Assembly (NCBI RefSeq): GCF_008973485.1
Contig: NZ_CP031223.1
Span: 2,108,001-2,172,000, forward strand
Reading direction: 5' to 3'
Source of the DNA: Psychrobacillus glaciei
Lineage (GTDB): Bacteria > Bacillota > Bacilli > Bacillales_A > Planococcaceae
DNA length: 64,000 nucleotides
The translations under genes and the position numbers were made by a program. The notes beneath the pieces are model-generated. The model did no database searches. It worked only from the letters and a program-made list of their open reading frames with translations, and was not told where the DNA came from. This document shows, one piece after another, positions 40,309 through 49,430 of this stretch (position 1 is its first letter; every line of letters begins with the position of its first letter).

Positions 40309-40508
40309 CTTCTACAACTATCCTAAGACATTTGCTAAATTCAATTATGAAAAAACCTGTTATTTAACTAGATTTTTCATTCCATTAAAAAGACGTTTTT
40401 CCGCATTCTGGAAAAACTTCTAATATCAACAATCTTTGCAATAGTTCTTGTTCTAATTCAATAATCGTTTATAGTTTTTGGAGTTGCACAGACATTATAA
40501 TTGTAGTG

Positions 40509-40910
40509 TTACAGTTCGCCCAATAATTTTTTAAGTTTTCCAATACTTTCTGTTTGACCGTATTTAGCCCCTTCGAACGCCCCTGGATTATCACTGATTC
40601 CAGTTTGATCAAGATGTAGATGGGTACCTCCATCTTCGGACTTTGTAAAAGTCCAAGTGACTGTATGAATTTCAGAACCGGTTCCCAATTTGTAAGACAA
40701 CTTATGAGGTTCGTCCACTTCGAGTACTTCCCCATTTAAAATTCCATCCCACCATTCATTTGGCTCCGCTCTGAATTGAAAAACATGTCCAACGACCGGT
40801 TTAAAGTCATTTTTCCACATCCATTTCGCAAGCACTTCTGAATCTGTTAGTGATTCCCACACTTTATTGATTGAACTTGTAAATTGAAAATCTAATGATA
40901 AATCTTTCAT
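40509..40910 (-). CDS. SRPBCC (AHSA1-like) domain protein
   Basis: A 133-residue START-like fold protein of the AHSA1 family (activator of Hsp90 ATPase homologue 1-like): FTSSINKVWESLTDSEVLAKWMW at the start, VVGHVFQFR, LEVDEPHKLSYKLG, VTWTFTKSEDGGTHLHL and the ending W-less KLKKLL. These proteins bind hydrophobic ligands; the function in bacteria is unclear. It begins three bases after the ArsR gene with GGAGG upstream; ArsR-AHSA1 pairs are a very common Bacillus operon layout in which the regulator probably controls both. Confidence 0.85.
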   Translation of the reverse strand: MKDLSLDFQFTSSINKVWESLTDSEVLAKWMWKNDFKPVVGHVFQFRAEPNEWWDGILNGEVLEVDEPHKLSYKLGTGSEIHTVTWTFTKSEDGGTHLHLDQTGISDNPGAFEGAKYGQTESIGKLKKLLGEL

Positions 40911-40913
40911 TTT

Positions 40914-41237
40914 TTAATCCTCCATTAATAATTTTTTTAAAAGTGCTACTTTATCATTCCAAAACTTCTCATAAAAGGTTACCCAATCCTGAATTTCCCT
41001 TAAGGGATCCGCATTTAGTCGATATCTTGTTTCTCTCCCAACTTTACGATCGGCAACTAGACCAACTTCTTTAAGGATAGCTAAATGTTTTGAAACAGCA
41101 GTACGACCCATTTGAAATTGAGTAGTTAATTCGTGAAGTGGTAACTCTTCTGCCTCTGCCAACAAACGTAGCAATTTACGCCTAGTTGGATCAGCAATAG
41201 CTACATAAACATCACGCTCTTGACTTTTCTCGTTCAA
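40914..41237 (-). CDS. ArsR family transcriptional regulator
   Basis: A 107-residue winged-helix repressor: VYVAIADPTRRKLLRLLAEAEELPLHELTTQFQMGRTAVSKHLAILKEVGLVADRKVGRETRYRL. This is the ArsR/SmtB HTH_20 form with DPTRRKLL and the recognition helix RTAVSKHL, with no metal-binding cysteines, like those paired with SRPBCC genes. TTG 41237 follows AAGGGTGGGTG, and the upstream open frame (to 41294) looks non-coding. First gene of the two-gene operon. The promoter region contains direct/inverted TTGGTG-type repeats (CACCAATTGGTGTC near 41262), a possible operator. Confidence 0.82.
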   Translation of the reverse strand: MNEKSQERDVYVAIADPTRRKLLRLLAEAEELPLHELTTQFQMGRTAVSKHLAILKEVGLVADRKVGRETRYRLNADPLREIQDWVTFYEKFWNDKVALLKKLLMED

Positions 41238-41401
41238 AATCACCCACCCTTTATAAATCGGCCACCAATTGGTGTCTTTATTATATGACACCATTTAGTG
41301 TCCAGTCAATATATATATTTTTGACATAATGCATTTATTTTATTCGCCTATCATCAAGAATATTTGTGCCCTCTTTATTATGAGTAAAATTGAAAACAAA
41401 T

Positions 41402-42370
41402 TTAACTGGGGTCAAATAAATCAACTAGAAGTAATGACACTGCACCTATTAATGTAGCATCGTCACCAAGTTTAGTTATCCTTATTTCAGTTTGTTTTGC
41501 CTTTGGTGTTAATGTACACATGTCAATTGTTTTAAGTATTTCCGGTAAGATAAATTTCTCTGACTTAGTAACTCCTCCTCCGAGAACGATTCTTTGAGGG
41601 TTAATAATATGGATTAAATTCGTTAAACCAATGCCGATAATTCTTCCGGTTTCCTTTAATATTGCCGAAAACTTTTCATTGCCTCTCTCAGCAAATTCAT
41701 AGATTTTTTCTGCACTTAAATAGGGAAACTCATCATGATTTTGTGACGTTCTCTTAGTTACTTTCCTTGCAATGGCAGGACCAGTTATAAATGTTTGCAA
41801 ACACCCACTATTGCCACATTCACAAATTTCACCATGAAGATCAATGGTAATATGTCCCACTTCCCCAGCAATATCATGAGCACCATGATATAATTTCCCG
41901 TTAACAACAAGTCCAGCTCCTACTCCGTGACCTATATTCACAGCAAGCATACTATCTAAGACAGCATGATCCCCAAACCAAAACTCTCCTAATGCCATCG
42001 CACGTGCATCATCTTCTACTTTAACAGTCAGATCAAATTCCTTTTCTAGTTCTGCTTTAATCGGAATGTTCGTCAGACCTAATATAGGAGCAAATAGAGA
42101 TGTACCTGTTTCTACGTCCACCACGCCATGCATGGCAACACCTATACCGATGACATCTTTCGAATCTGAAGAAGTGATTTCTAGTACATTACGTATGCAT
42201 GCCTTTAAAGTATCTAAGAATTGGTCGTTGGTTGATAGTATTGTCAACATACTGGAATTCCGTTGCATAATATTTCCTGACAAATCGGTTAAGACAGACT
42301 CGATCATTTCCAGTCCAGCGTCAATGCCAATAATAAAAAATCCTTGATTGTTGATTAGGAGCATGGTCAA
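41402..42370 (-). CDS. ROK family protein lacking its DNA-binding domain
   Basis: A 322-residue ROK sugar-kinase-like protein. The ROK motifs are clear: EVGHITIDLHGEICECGNSGCLQTF (zinc site with three cysteines), NIGHGVGAGLVV and NLIHIINPQRIVLGGGV. The N-terminus FFIIGIDAGLEMIESVLTDL is the XylR-repressor type rather than the kinase DxGxT type, and the HTH that should precede it is missing. The coding sequence begins right at a junction with a truncated galM gene, so the 5' end was probably lost by deletion. It may be non-functional as a regulator, though the ROK domain itself is complete. Confidence 0.75.
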   Translation of the reverse strand: MTMLLINNQGFFIIGIDAGLEMIESVLTDLSGNIMQRNSSMLTILSTNDQFLDTLKACIRNVLEITSSDSKDVIGIGVAMHGVVDVETGTSLFAPILGLTNIPIKAELEKEFDLTVKVEDDARAMALGEFWFGDHAVLDSMLAVNIGHGVGAGLVVNGKLYHGAHDIAGEVGHITIDLHGEICECGNSGCLQTFITGPAIARKVTKRTSQNHDEFPYLSAEKIYEFAERGNEKFSAILKETGRIIGIGLTNLIHIINPQRIVLGGGVTKSEKFILPEILKTIDMCTLTPKAKQTEIRITKLGDDATLIGAVSLLLVDLFDPS

Positions 42371-43003
42371 GGTAGATACCCTACCAAATTAGATATTACA
42401 GTAGTTTATACATTGAATAATAAAAATGAGTTCCTCATAGATTATTCCGCTAAGACGAATAAAACAACAGTTCTTACAATGACAAATCATTCGTATTTCA
42501 ATTTAAGCGAGAATTTAGCTTCGACGATACACAATCATCATATCGTGATTGATAGTGATGAATTTGTTGAACTGGATAAAGAATTAATTCCTACCGGAAA
42601 GAAAATCCACGTAATGAATACTCCATTTGATTTTCGAAATGGAAGAAAGCTTGCGGACGGCATTAACTCCAAATTCACACAAAATATGGTTGTAAATAAT
42701 GGCTATGATCATTATTTTATCTTTAATCATCAGCAACTAGAAAATATTGTTGTAATAGATGAAACGAGTGGACGTAAAATGACAATTAAGACAAATCAAC
42801 CTGGTGTACTAATGTACACAGCAAATTCCCTTGATGAAAACCTTGCATTAGCGAATGGAAATTCAAAACCTTATGTAGGCGTTTGTTTTGAGACACAAGC
42901 CTCTCCCGCCTCTTTGCATCACGATGGGTTTCCCACAGTTACATTGAATGCGCAGGAAACATACAAAAAACAAACTGTTTTTGCATTCGGTCTAGTAGAA
43001 TAA
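42359..43003 (+). pseudogene. aldose 1-epimerase (GalM), 5'-truncated
   Basis: From about 42359 the frame reads HGQGRYPTKLDITVVYTLNN and continues to MTNHSYFNL (with the conserved NHxYFNL histidine), NGYDHYFIF and GVCFETQASPASLHHDGFP (catalytic glutamate), so it is the C-terminal two-thirds of a mutarotase (normally about 340 residues). The first 140 or so residues, including the other catalytic histidine region, are missing, and TAG lies just upstream of the fragment. A TTG at 42413 would give a 196-residue fragment. It faces the truncated ROK gene at the deletion junction. Function is unlikely. Confidence 0.75.
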
Positions 43004-43047
43004 GTTTAATAAAATATTAGAGTCAAGCTAAATTCTGAACAAGAAAA

Positions 43048-43079
43048 ACCGCTAATGAGGATTATTAGCGGTGTTTTTT
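43048..43079 (+). terminator. terminator of the galM fragment
   Basis: The 9-bp stem ACCGCTAAT / ATTAGCGGT with a 7-base loop is followed by GTTTTTTG, 45 bases after the stop codon. The rest of the gap to mntH holds the mntH promoter region. Confidence 0.8.
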
Positions 43080-43306
43080 GTTTTAATTACCTTCCCTTTA
43101 ACTTTTTACAAGTTTAGCTAGATAAGGTATACAAGTTATTTCTGTTATCCTAAAATGAGTGATCAAATTCTCAGATCAACCTCATCGTTTTTTCAAAAAG
43201 TTCCTATCGTAATAAAAGTTTCTTTTGAGCAAAATATTTTTACAAAGACAAGATACCGTGTTATTATATTTACATATACTAAAAAGTGGATTTTATTACC
43301 TTAAAA

Positions 43307-43322
43307 GTTGGCCTAAGGAAAC
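43307..43322 (+). promoter_or_regulatory. MntR-like operator upstream of mntH
   Basis: GTTGGCCTAAGGAAAC matches the B. subtilis MntR box (TTTGCCTTAAGGAAAC) at 13 of 16 positions, and lies 37 bases before the mntH start. MntR represses manganese uptake when Mn is plentiful. Confidence 0.6.
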
Positions 43323-43358
43323 ATTTTGACATATAAAGAAATTTAGGAGGGATGAATA

Positions 43359-44717
43359 ATGAGTTCTCAATCCAAAAATAAGTCCAACCAGCAGGGATGG
43401 TTGAAAGAAAGTTCTAATGTGAGTTTGGAAGAGGTAAATAGCTCAGTTAATGTTCCAACTAAGGGAGGATTTTGGCGAAAACTTTTGGCTTTTGCAGGAC
43501 CAGGTTCGTTAGTAGCTGTAGGATATGTAGATCCAGGAAACTGGGCGACATCCATTGCCGGCGGTGCACGCTTTGGATACACCCTATTGAGTGTCATTCT
43601 ACTTTCTAATTTAATCGCCATGTTACTGCAATCATTGTCTGCAAAACTTGGTATAGTTACCGGAAGAGACCTCGCACAAGCAACAAGGGACGCAACTGGC
43701 AAGAAAACGGCCATTTTTCTTTGGATTTTAACGGAACTTGCAATAATTGCAACAGATCTTGCAGAAGTTATTGGTTCAGCTATAGCCTTAAATTTATTGT
43801 TTGGAATTCCCCTTCTGTTAGGAATTACTATTACCACATTAGATGTATTACTTTTACTTTATTTGCAAAAGAAAAGCTTTCGGATTATCGAATCGATTGT
43901 CATCGTATTAATGTTTACTATTTTCGTTATATTTGCATTTGAAGTGATTATTTCCAAACCTGAGATTTCTGCATTATTTGGCGGGTATGTACCACAAATG
44001 GAAATTGTCACGAATCCAGGCATGCTCTTTATTTCCCTTGGTATATTAGGCGCTACAGTCATGCCGCATAACTTATATTTACATTCTTCCATCGTTCAAA
44101 CGAGAAACTACAAAAGAACAATAGAAGGAAAAAAAGAGGCATTAAAATTTTCACTTATTGATACTACATTTTCTTTAACTACAGCATTTCTTATCAATTC
44201 GGCTATTTTAATTCTTGGAGCGGCTGCATTTTATGGAACGAGTTTAAATGTGTCTGAAATAGAGGCAGCATATGCATTATTAAGCCCAACGTTAGGAGTT
44301 GGGATTGCAAGTACATTATTTGCGGTTGCTTTACTTGCTTCCGGGCAAAACGCTACGATTACCGGAACAATGAGTGGTCAAATTGTGATGGAAGGATTTA
44401 TTCATTTACGAATTTCCCCATGGCTACGTCGCTTGATCACACGTTTATTAGCAGTTATCCCTGCTTTTATTGTGACTTGGATTGCTGGATCAAAAGGAAC
44501 AGGGGAACTACTTTTGTGGAGTCAAGTTGTATTAAGTTTAGCCCTCCCATTTGCAGTTGTACCTTTAGTTTTGTTTACTAGCGATAAAAGGAAAATGGGT
44601 CAATTCGCCAATAAATTACCCGTTAAATTATTAGCATGGATATGTACCGTGTTAATCATCATTTTGAATATATTTTTAATCGGTTATATTATCATTACTG
44701 GGCAAGACTTAGGTTAA
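43359..44717 (+). CDS. mntH: Nramp family Mn2+/H+ symporter MntH
   Basis: A 452-residue transporter with eleven predicted helices. The Nramp metal-binding motifs are present: DPGNWATS in helix 1 and MPHNLYLHSS in helix 6, plus GQNATITGTMSGQIVMEGF, the transport signature. Nramp proteins of this branch import Mn2+ (also Fe2+) with protons. The N-terminal 35 residues are a charged cytoplasmic tail. GGAGGG precedes ATG 43359. A box like that of MntR lies upstream and a strong terminator follows, so it is a single-gene, probably manganese-repressed unit. Confidence 0.93.
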   Translation: MSSQSKNKSNQQGWLKESSNVSLEEVNSSVNVPTKGGFWRKLLAFAGPGSLVAVGYVDPGNWATSIAGGARFGYTLLSVILLSNLIAMLLQSLSAKLGIVTGRDLAQATRDATGKKTAIFLWILTELAIIATDLAEVIGSAIALNLLFGIPLLLGITITTLDVLLLLYLQKKSFRIIESIVIVLMFTIFVIFAFEVIISKPEISALFGGYVPQMEIVTNPGMLFISLGILGATVMPHNLYLHSSIVQTRNYKRTIEGKKEALKFSLIDTTFSLTTAFLINSAILILGAAAFYGTSLNVSEIEAAYALLSPTLGVGIASTLFAVALLASGQNATITGTMSGQIVMEGFIHLRISPWLRRLITRLLAVIPAFIVTWIAGSKGTGELLLWSQVVLSLALPFAVVPLVLFTSDKRKMGQFANKLPVKLLAWICTVLIIILNIFLIGYIIITGQDLG

Positions 44718-44728
44718 AATATACATTG

Positions 44729-44770
44729 AAAAAGCGGTATGATTTGATCAATAATAATACCGCTTTTTTT
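44729..44770 (+). terminator. mntH terminator
   Basis: AAAAGCGGTAT pairs with ATACCGCTTTT around a 16-base loop and is followed by more Ts, 12 bases after the mntH stop. Confidence 0.85.
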
Positions 44771-44828
44771 CATGTGAAAGTTTTAGAAGCTTATTGGTAA
44801 ATTTAATAGAAAAACACTTTTTCTTGTA

Positions 44829-44891
44829 GTTAACTGGTACTCAGATTAAGTTATGTGGCACTCACTCCGGGTTATATGTTACTCAAGTGAA
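44829..44891. repeat. 21-bp degenerate tandem repeat (GTTANNTGGNACTCA family), three units
   Basis: Three units of exactly 21 bp start at 44829, 44850 and 44871: GTTAACTGGTACTCA, GTTATGTGGCACTCA and GTTATATGTTACTCA are each followed by six variable bases. The conserved-half/variable-half layout and the period match the other arrays in the window, but the core sequence differs. No gene is seen in the gap 44771-45000. Confidence 0.65.
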
Positions 44892-45000
44892 AAAAGCATG
44901 TAAAGAGAAATAAAAGTAAGAAAAACTATCTAACTTAAGCTTTATTTCAACACATTCTTGTGTTTCCCTGTGTTAGTCATTATTTAAAGACGATTTGTTT

Positions 45001-45816
45001 CTAACAGGGGGCCTGGCTTGCTGTGTCTAAATTTATTTCGTATTTTACTTCAGCATAGTTTTTAATAAGTAGTTCTTCGTTTATACAGTTACCTGTTCTT
45101 TTATCAATCGTTTTTCTCCAAATTTCATTTTGTCTATAATTCTCGTCTTTCTTCTTAGAAAATATGTGATTTCTTTCTTCTATATGGTAAGAATAATAAA
45201 CTTTTTCGTTTGTATAGATGGATCCTTTTAAGTGCATATCAGTTAACCAAACATGAATTTGATAGGAATGTTCCGTTTTATTTTGAAATCTTAAATCTAC
45301 AAAGTTGAAAAAAACACTTGCACCGCTTCCAAAAGGAAGAACTCTTCCTTCGTCAGGGAATGGGTCAAAACTATGATGATGTCTTTCTAAAATGGTTAAT
45401 GGAGTGTGTAAGACCATCCAATAGAGTAGGTTTGCGAGTTGACAGATTCCACCACCAACTCCTGTTTTCACTTCTCCCCTTGAGAGTTGCATACCTTCAA
45501 TATATCCTTTTGCTTTAGTTGTTTTCCCTACTAATTCCCAAAATGAAAAAATCTCACCAGGGTGGATGACGATTCCATCTATTCTATTCGATGCAATGGA
45601 TAGATTCACTATTTTATTTTCTTGAAGTTGTGGATCGCTATCACCCAACCGCCTCCTTAAGAGCGATTGGTGTTTTTTACATGTATAAGGATAAGAAATC
45701 TTGCTCTTATTCCTTGCAAAATTTTTTCTATCTCTCACGTTTTGTAAAAAACGAAATAAGGTCTTTTGTTTAACTCGAATACGGTATAGAGACGGATGAA
45801 TCTCTGAAAATCTCAA
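45001..45816 (-). CDS. VanW family protein
   Basis: A 271-residue VanW-family protein (PF04294): NLSIASNRIDGIVIHPGEIFSFWELVGKTT, GYIEGMQLSRGEVKTGVGGGICQLANLLYWMVLHTPL and LERHHHSFDPFPDEGRVLPFGSGASVFFN are diagnostic. VanW was named from a vancomycin-resistance cluster, but its function is unknown and most members, like this one, have no link to vanHAX genes. No signal peptide. TTG 45816 follows GAAGGGGGAA. It is followed (upstream in transcription) by a metallophosphatase gene, possibly in one unit. Confidence 0.85.
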   Translation of the reverse strand: MRFSEIHPSLYRIRVKQKTLFRFLQNVRDRKNFARNKSKISYPYTCKKHQSLLRRRLGDSDPQLQENKIVNLSIASNRIDGIVIHPGEIFSFWELVGKTTKAKGYIEGMQLSRGEVKTGVGGGICQLANLLYWMVLHTPLTILERHHHSFDPFPDEGRVLPFGSGASVFFNFVDLRFQNKTEHSYQIHVWLTDMHLKGSIYTNEKVYYSYHIEERNHIFSKKKDENYRQNEIWRKTIDKRTGNCINEELLIKNYAEVKYEINLDTASQAPC

Positions 45817-45871
45817 ATTATTCCCCCTTCCAGATCATTCAGTTATTGGACCGATCCTTCAAAAAAATTCC

Positions 45872-46969
45872 TTAAAGTATAACATTCAAACAGTTTTTTG
45901 GTATCCAGCCTACTTCACCATTTATCCTTTTAATAAGAATATATCCGTCACATTCCTTATCCACGAGCCAAATCTTTTCATCTCGTTTAACAGACAAAAA
46001 AGTTGTACTGAGATCAGTCTTACAAAATATCAAACCATCATTAACTCTTAGATATTCATTTTTTATCCATTGTTTTATTCCTAGTTTACTATTTTCACAA
46101 AGAGTAAAGAATTCCTCTCGCTTTATAATCTGCATTTCATAATTTGGATAAGTCACGGTTCCAATTCTGTTCGTTAAATCGGAATAATCTTTTTGTACAA
46201 TCATTTCTTCTGTTAACTCATCTACATATGTATATGAAAATGTATTGTTTTTAATAATTAGTGCATTTAACTGTCCGTCTTTTTTTATTTGATTTCCCCC
46301 ATCTAATGCGATTACTTTTTTATCCAAGTCAATTAACGGGTTATGTGAACTTATCTGCTTTGCTCGATAGTTCACGACAGGCCAGTGCCCTACTATGACA
46401 GTTTTATCAGCTTGGTGTGCTTTTTTATAAAAAGATTCTGTATATAAAGCAAACTCTTCTCCTGTTTGATGCCAATCTTCTATGTTTTCAATGCCTGCAT
46501 GAATGACAATAAATTCATCTGTTTCATAAGCATTTGGCAGTGATTCCATCCATCCAATTTCATCATGAAAATACTCTCGATAAAAATGAGCTAATTCAGT
46601 TAAGTTATTAAAATCATCCAATGTTTTACTATGTAATGTTAGCATTTCATTCAAAACAGAATTCTGTTGTTTGTTCATGTAAGGAATGATTCCCTTACTC
46701 CCATTAAATACATAACGATATACAAGATCACAATTTCCTTTTGTTATATACACTTTATGAGATTGCTCGGATAACTCCCTAACATATTTAACAATCTCTA
46801 AGCTGTTTGGCCCTTTTTCGCAAAGATCTCCGTTTATAAATAAATAATCCTCATTCGTATAATTCACCTTGCTCAAGAGTTCTTTAAAAAGCTTTAAATT
46901 TGCATGTATATCGGAAATAACTATTGAACGCACTGTTTTATCTAATTGCACCCTTCTTACGTCAATCAT
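45872..46969 (-). CDS. calcineurin-like metallophosphoesterase with SH3-like C-terminus
   Basis: A 365-residue protein. The first 235 residues are a metallophosphoesterase: ISDIHANLKLF (D-x-H), FINGDLCEKGPNS (G-D), KGNCDLV (G-N with Asp in place of the usual His-rich run), VIHAGIEN and VGHWPV (histidines), the set seen in PrpE/ApaH-like Ser/Thr phosphatases. The C-terminal 60 residues (SVKRDEKIWLVDKECDGYILIKRINGEVGWIPKNCL) resemble an SH3-like domain. The substrate is unknown. ATG 46969 with GGAGTTGAG upstream. It is the last gene before the phosphorylase cluster but transcribed separately from it by position. Confidence 0.75.
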   Translation of the reverse strand: MIDVRRVQLDKTVRSIVISDIHANLKLFKELLSKVNYTNEDYLFINGDLCEKGPNSLEIVKYVRELSEQSHKVYITKGNCDLVYRYVFNGSKGIIPYMNKQQNSVLNEMLTLHSKTLDDFNNLTELAHFYREYFHDEIGWMESLPNAYETDEFIVIHAGIENIEDWHQTGEEFALYTESFYKKAHQADKTVIVGHWPVVNYRAKQISSHNPLIDLDKKVIALDGGNQIKKDGQLNALIIKNNTFSYTYVDELTEEMIVQKDYSDLTNRIGTVTYPNYEMQIIKREEFFTLCENSKLGIKQWIKNEYLRVNDGLIFCKTDLSTTFLSVKRDEKIWLVDKECDGYILIKRINGEVGWIPKNCLNVIL

Positions 46970-47053
46970 TAACTCAACTCCAGAATATTTTTTCTTTTAA
47001 GAATATTATATCAAAAGAACCTTATTGTTTGTAATTTAATAGAGATTAATTCA

Positions 47054-47096
47054 TATAAAAAAAGCTTTAGACACACCCGAAAAAGCGTGTCTAAAG
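47054..47096 (-). terminator. terminator of the first GH65 transcript
   Basis: CTTTAGACAC and GTGTCTAAAG form the stem, followed on the minus strand by CTTTTTTTATA. It lies 37 bases after the GH65 gene ending at 47133 and separates it from the metallophosphatase. Confidence 0.8.
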
Positions 47097-47132
47097 ACTT
47101 TATTACTCTATATGTTCAATTTGAACCAGATG

Positions 47133-49403
47133 TTATGGAATCTTCACTTCTTTTCCAGTTTGGAGGTAAATAATATTTCCTTTATGAGAAAGGGACATTT
47201 CCTCGCCTTCCATTAGCAAATAGGTTAGTGCATTTCTTTCCATACTGACCTTTATTAATCTATCTTGATATTTTAAACGAAACTCAAGCGAATCCCATTC
47301 TTCTGGAAGTGATGGTGCTAAGAAAAGACCGCTTTCCTTAACTCGTAAACCAGCAAAACCAAAAACAATAGCTAGCCAAGTACCACCCATATTCGCCATA
47401 TGAAGGCCGTCTTTTGTATTACCATGTGTATTTTCCAAATCTAGTCGGGCAGTTTCTTTAAAATAAGCATACGCTTTTTCTTTATCTCCTAATTTAGAAG
47501 CCATGACACTAAAAACACAGGAAGAAAGCGAAGAATCATGTGTTGTAATTTGTTCATAGTAATTATAGGAATTTTCTATTGTTTCGATATTTTGTTCATC
47601 TTCCAACAAAAAATGTGCCAGGATGGTATCCGCCTGTTTACATACTTGGTACCGATAGAGTGTTAAAGGATGATAATTCAGCAAAAGCGGAAATTTATCT
47701 TTTGGCGTATTTTCTAGATCCCAACGATCCTTTTGTAAAAAACTATCGTCTTGTGCATTGATTTTGAATTTCTCATCATATGGAAGATACATTTTTTCTC
47801 CCGCAACGGTCCATTCGTTTACTTCTTGTTCTGAAAGACTTAGCCTTTCCGATAATTGCTTCAGATAGTTGCTATCATTTTCTTTTAATCGATAATACAC
47901 CTTAGCAGCCCAAAGTAAATTATGTTTTGCCATGACATTTGTATAATAATTATTATTCACAATACACGAGTATTCATCTGGACCAGTTACACTATCGATT
48001 CGAAAGATGTCATTTATCATATGACCAGTATCTATCCATAAACGAGCAGTTTCAAATAGGACCTCTGCCATATAATCTCTTAAAAATGTTTCCTCTTTCG
48101 TTACTAAATAATATTGGATATAACTATACGCAATATCTGCGCTTATATGATACTGCGCAGTTCCTGCAGGAAAAAATGCCGAACTTTCTGGCCCTGTAAT
48201 CGTTCTCCACGGGAATAAAGCTCCCTTTTTATGTCCCATCTCTTTCGCTCTTTCTCTAGCACTATCTAAAATAGAGAATCGATGTAGTAATAGATTTTTA
48301 GCAATGGACGGATTCGTCATTAAGAAAACCGGGAACATATAGATTTCTGTGTCCCAAAAATAATGCCCTTCATAGCCTTCGCCAGATAAGCCTTTCGCAG
48401 CAATATTACTTACAGGATCTTTTCCAACGGATTGTAACAGTTGATAGAGATTAAAGCGAATTCCCTCTTGAAGTTTCATATCTCCATTAATGATCACATC
48501 AGAAGTACTCCAAAAGTTATCGAGGTATTCTTTTTGTTCTATTAATAAGTCTTCAAAGGTTGCTGCTTTTAGCTGTTGTTGTATAGCAATTGCTTTTTCG
48601 ATAACTGTGTCCTCATGCCTTAATGTATCTGTGTAAACATTGTACTTTGTAAAATGAATAGCTTTACCCTCACATATATACGTCTCCTCTACACTAGTAT
48701 CCGTTGTTTTACTTTCATACTTATATTCTTCAGAATTAACCGTAGAAGAAACGACACATGCCACTTCGAGCTTGGTTGCATAGGTCCTATTTTTAACAAT
48801 GCTAAAATTTTCTTCCTTTCGAACTTCTGTTACATGTAATCGTTTTGCATGACCAGAAGCAACTCGAGGATCATTTTTATCCACAAAATTTGAAACGTCC
48901 CCATTTACCGACGAAACAATCTTCACCTGCTGCACTTGACTTAACAGCTCTATTTTAACGTCTATCGCAAAAAGTTCTCTTGTAACAAAAGATATGAGTC
49001 GTCTAAAATTGATTTTAACTTCTTTCCCTCTCGGAGATTTCCAATGTACGATTCGTTCAGTATAGCCTGCATCCATATGCAAGTTTCGTTCAAAACTTAT
49101 AACTTCTCCTTCATACAAAGTGAAAAGTTCATCATCTAAATAGATTTCAACGGTTTGCCCATCAATGACATTTAAGATTTTTTGTTGAGTCTCTGGAAAA
49201 CCATGCAATTTCTCCCCATAACTAATTTCTATTTCATCATGAAAAGCATTGATATATGTACCTCGAATCGAATTATATGTATCCTTATAGCCCTCCTCGA
49301 AATTTCCTCTTACACCTAAATAACCATTCCCTAAAGATAAAAGGCTTTCGTTTAACAATAGGTTTTGATTATCCATTTCTGACTTAGTCAATTTCCAGGT
49401 CAT
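47133..49403 (-). CDS. glycoside hydrolase family 65 disaccharide phosphorylase
   Basis: A 756-residue GH65 enzyme that uses inorganic phosphate to split an alpha-glucoside into beta-glucose-1-phosphate and a second sugar. The N-terminal beta-sandwich (LSLGNGYLGVRGNFEEGY) is followed by the (alpha/alpha)6 barrel with GLSGEGYEGHYFWDTEIYMFP and the catalytic-acid motif TGPDEYSCIVNNNYYTN, then HDSSLSSCVFSVMA and the jelly-roll end. Its partner gene pgmB metabolises beta-G1P. The substrate (maltose, trehalose, kojibiose, nigerose or other) cannot be set from sequence alone. It is 28 bases downstream of pgmB and is the last gene of a lacI-pgmB-GH65 unit. Confidence 0.88.
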   Translation of the reverse strand: MTWKLTKSEMDNQNLLLNESLLSLGNGYLGVRGNFEEGYKDTYNSIRGTYINAFHDEIEISYGEKLHGFPETQQKILNVIDGQTVEIYLDDELFTLYEGEVISFERNLHMDAGYTERIVHWKSPRGKEVKINFRRLISFVTRELFAIDVKIELLSQVQQVKIVSSVNGDVSNFVDKNDPRVASGHAKRLHVTEVRKEENFSIVKNRTYATKLEVACVVSSTVNSEEYKYESKTTDTSVEETYICEGKAIHFTKYNVYTDTLRHEDTVIEKAIAIQQQLKAATFEDLLIEQKEYLDNFWSTSDVIINGDMKLQEGIRFNLYQLLQSVGKDPVSNIAAKGLSGEGYEGHYFWDTEIYMFPVFLMTNPSIAKNLLLHRFSILDSARERAKEMGHKKGALFPWRTITGPESSAFFPAGTAQYHISADIAYSYIQYYLVTKEETFLRDYMAEVLFETARLWIDTGHMINDIFRIDSVTGPDEYSCIVNNNYYTNVMAKHNLLWAAKVYYRLKENDSNYLKQLSERLSLSEQEVNEWTVAGEKMYLPYDEKFKINAQDDSFLQKDRWDLENTPKDKFPLLLNYHPLTLYRYQVCKQADTILAHFLLEDEQNIETIENSYNYYEQITTHDSSLSSCVFSVMASKLGDKEKAYAYFKETARLDLENTHGNTKDGLHMANMGGTWLAIVFGFAGLRVKESGLFLAPSLPEEWDSLEFRLKYQDRLIKVSMERNALTYLLMEGEEMSLSHKGNIIYLQTGKEVKIP

Positions 49404-49430
49404 AAAGCCTTCACTCCTCCATAATGTATG

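Noticed and set aside
43367-43837. 156-codon minus-strand frame opposite mntH
   Set aside because: Antisense shadow of the Nramp gene; no start context and no recognisable domain.
45001-45816. vancomycin-resistance function for the VanW-family gene
   Set aside because: No vanHAX or vanRS genes are nearby, and the VanW domain is widespread without resistance.
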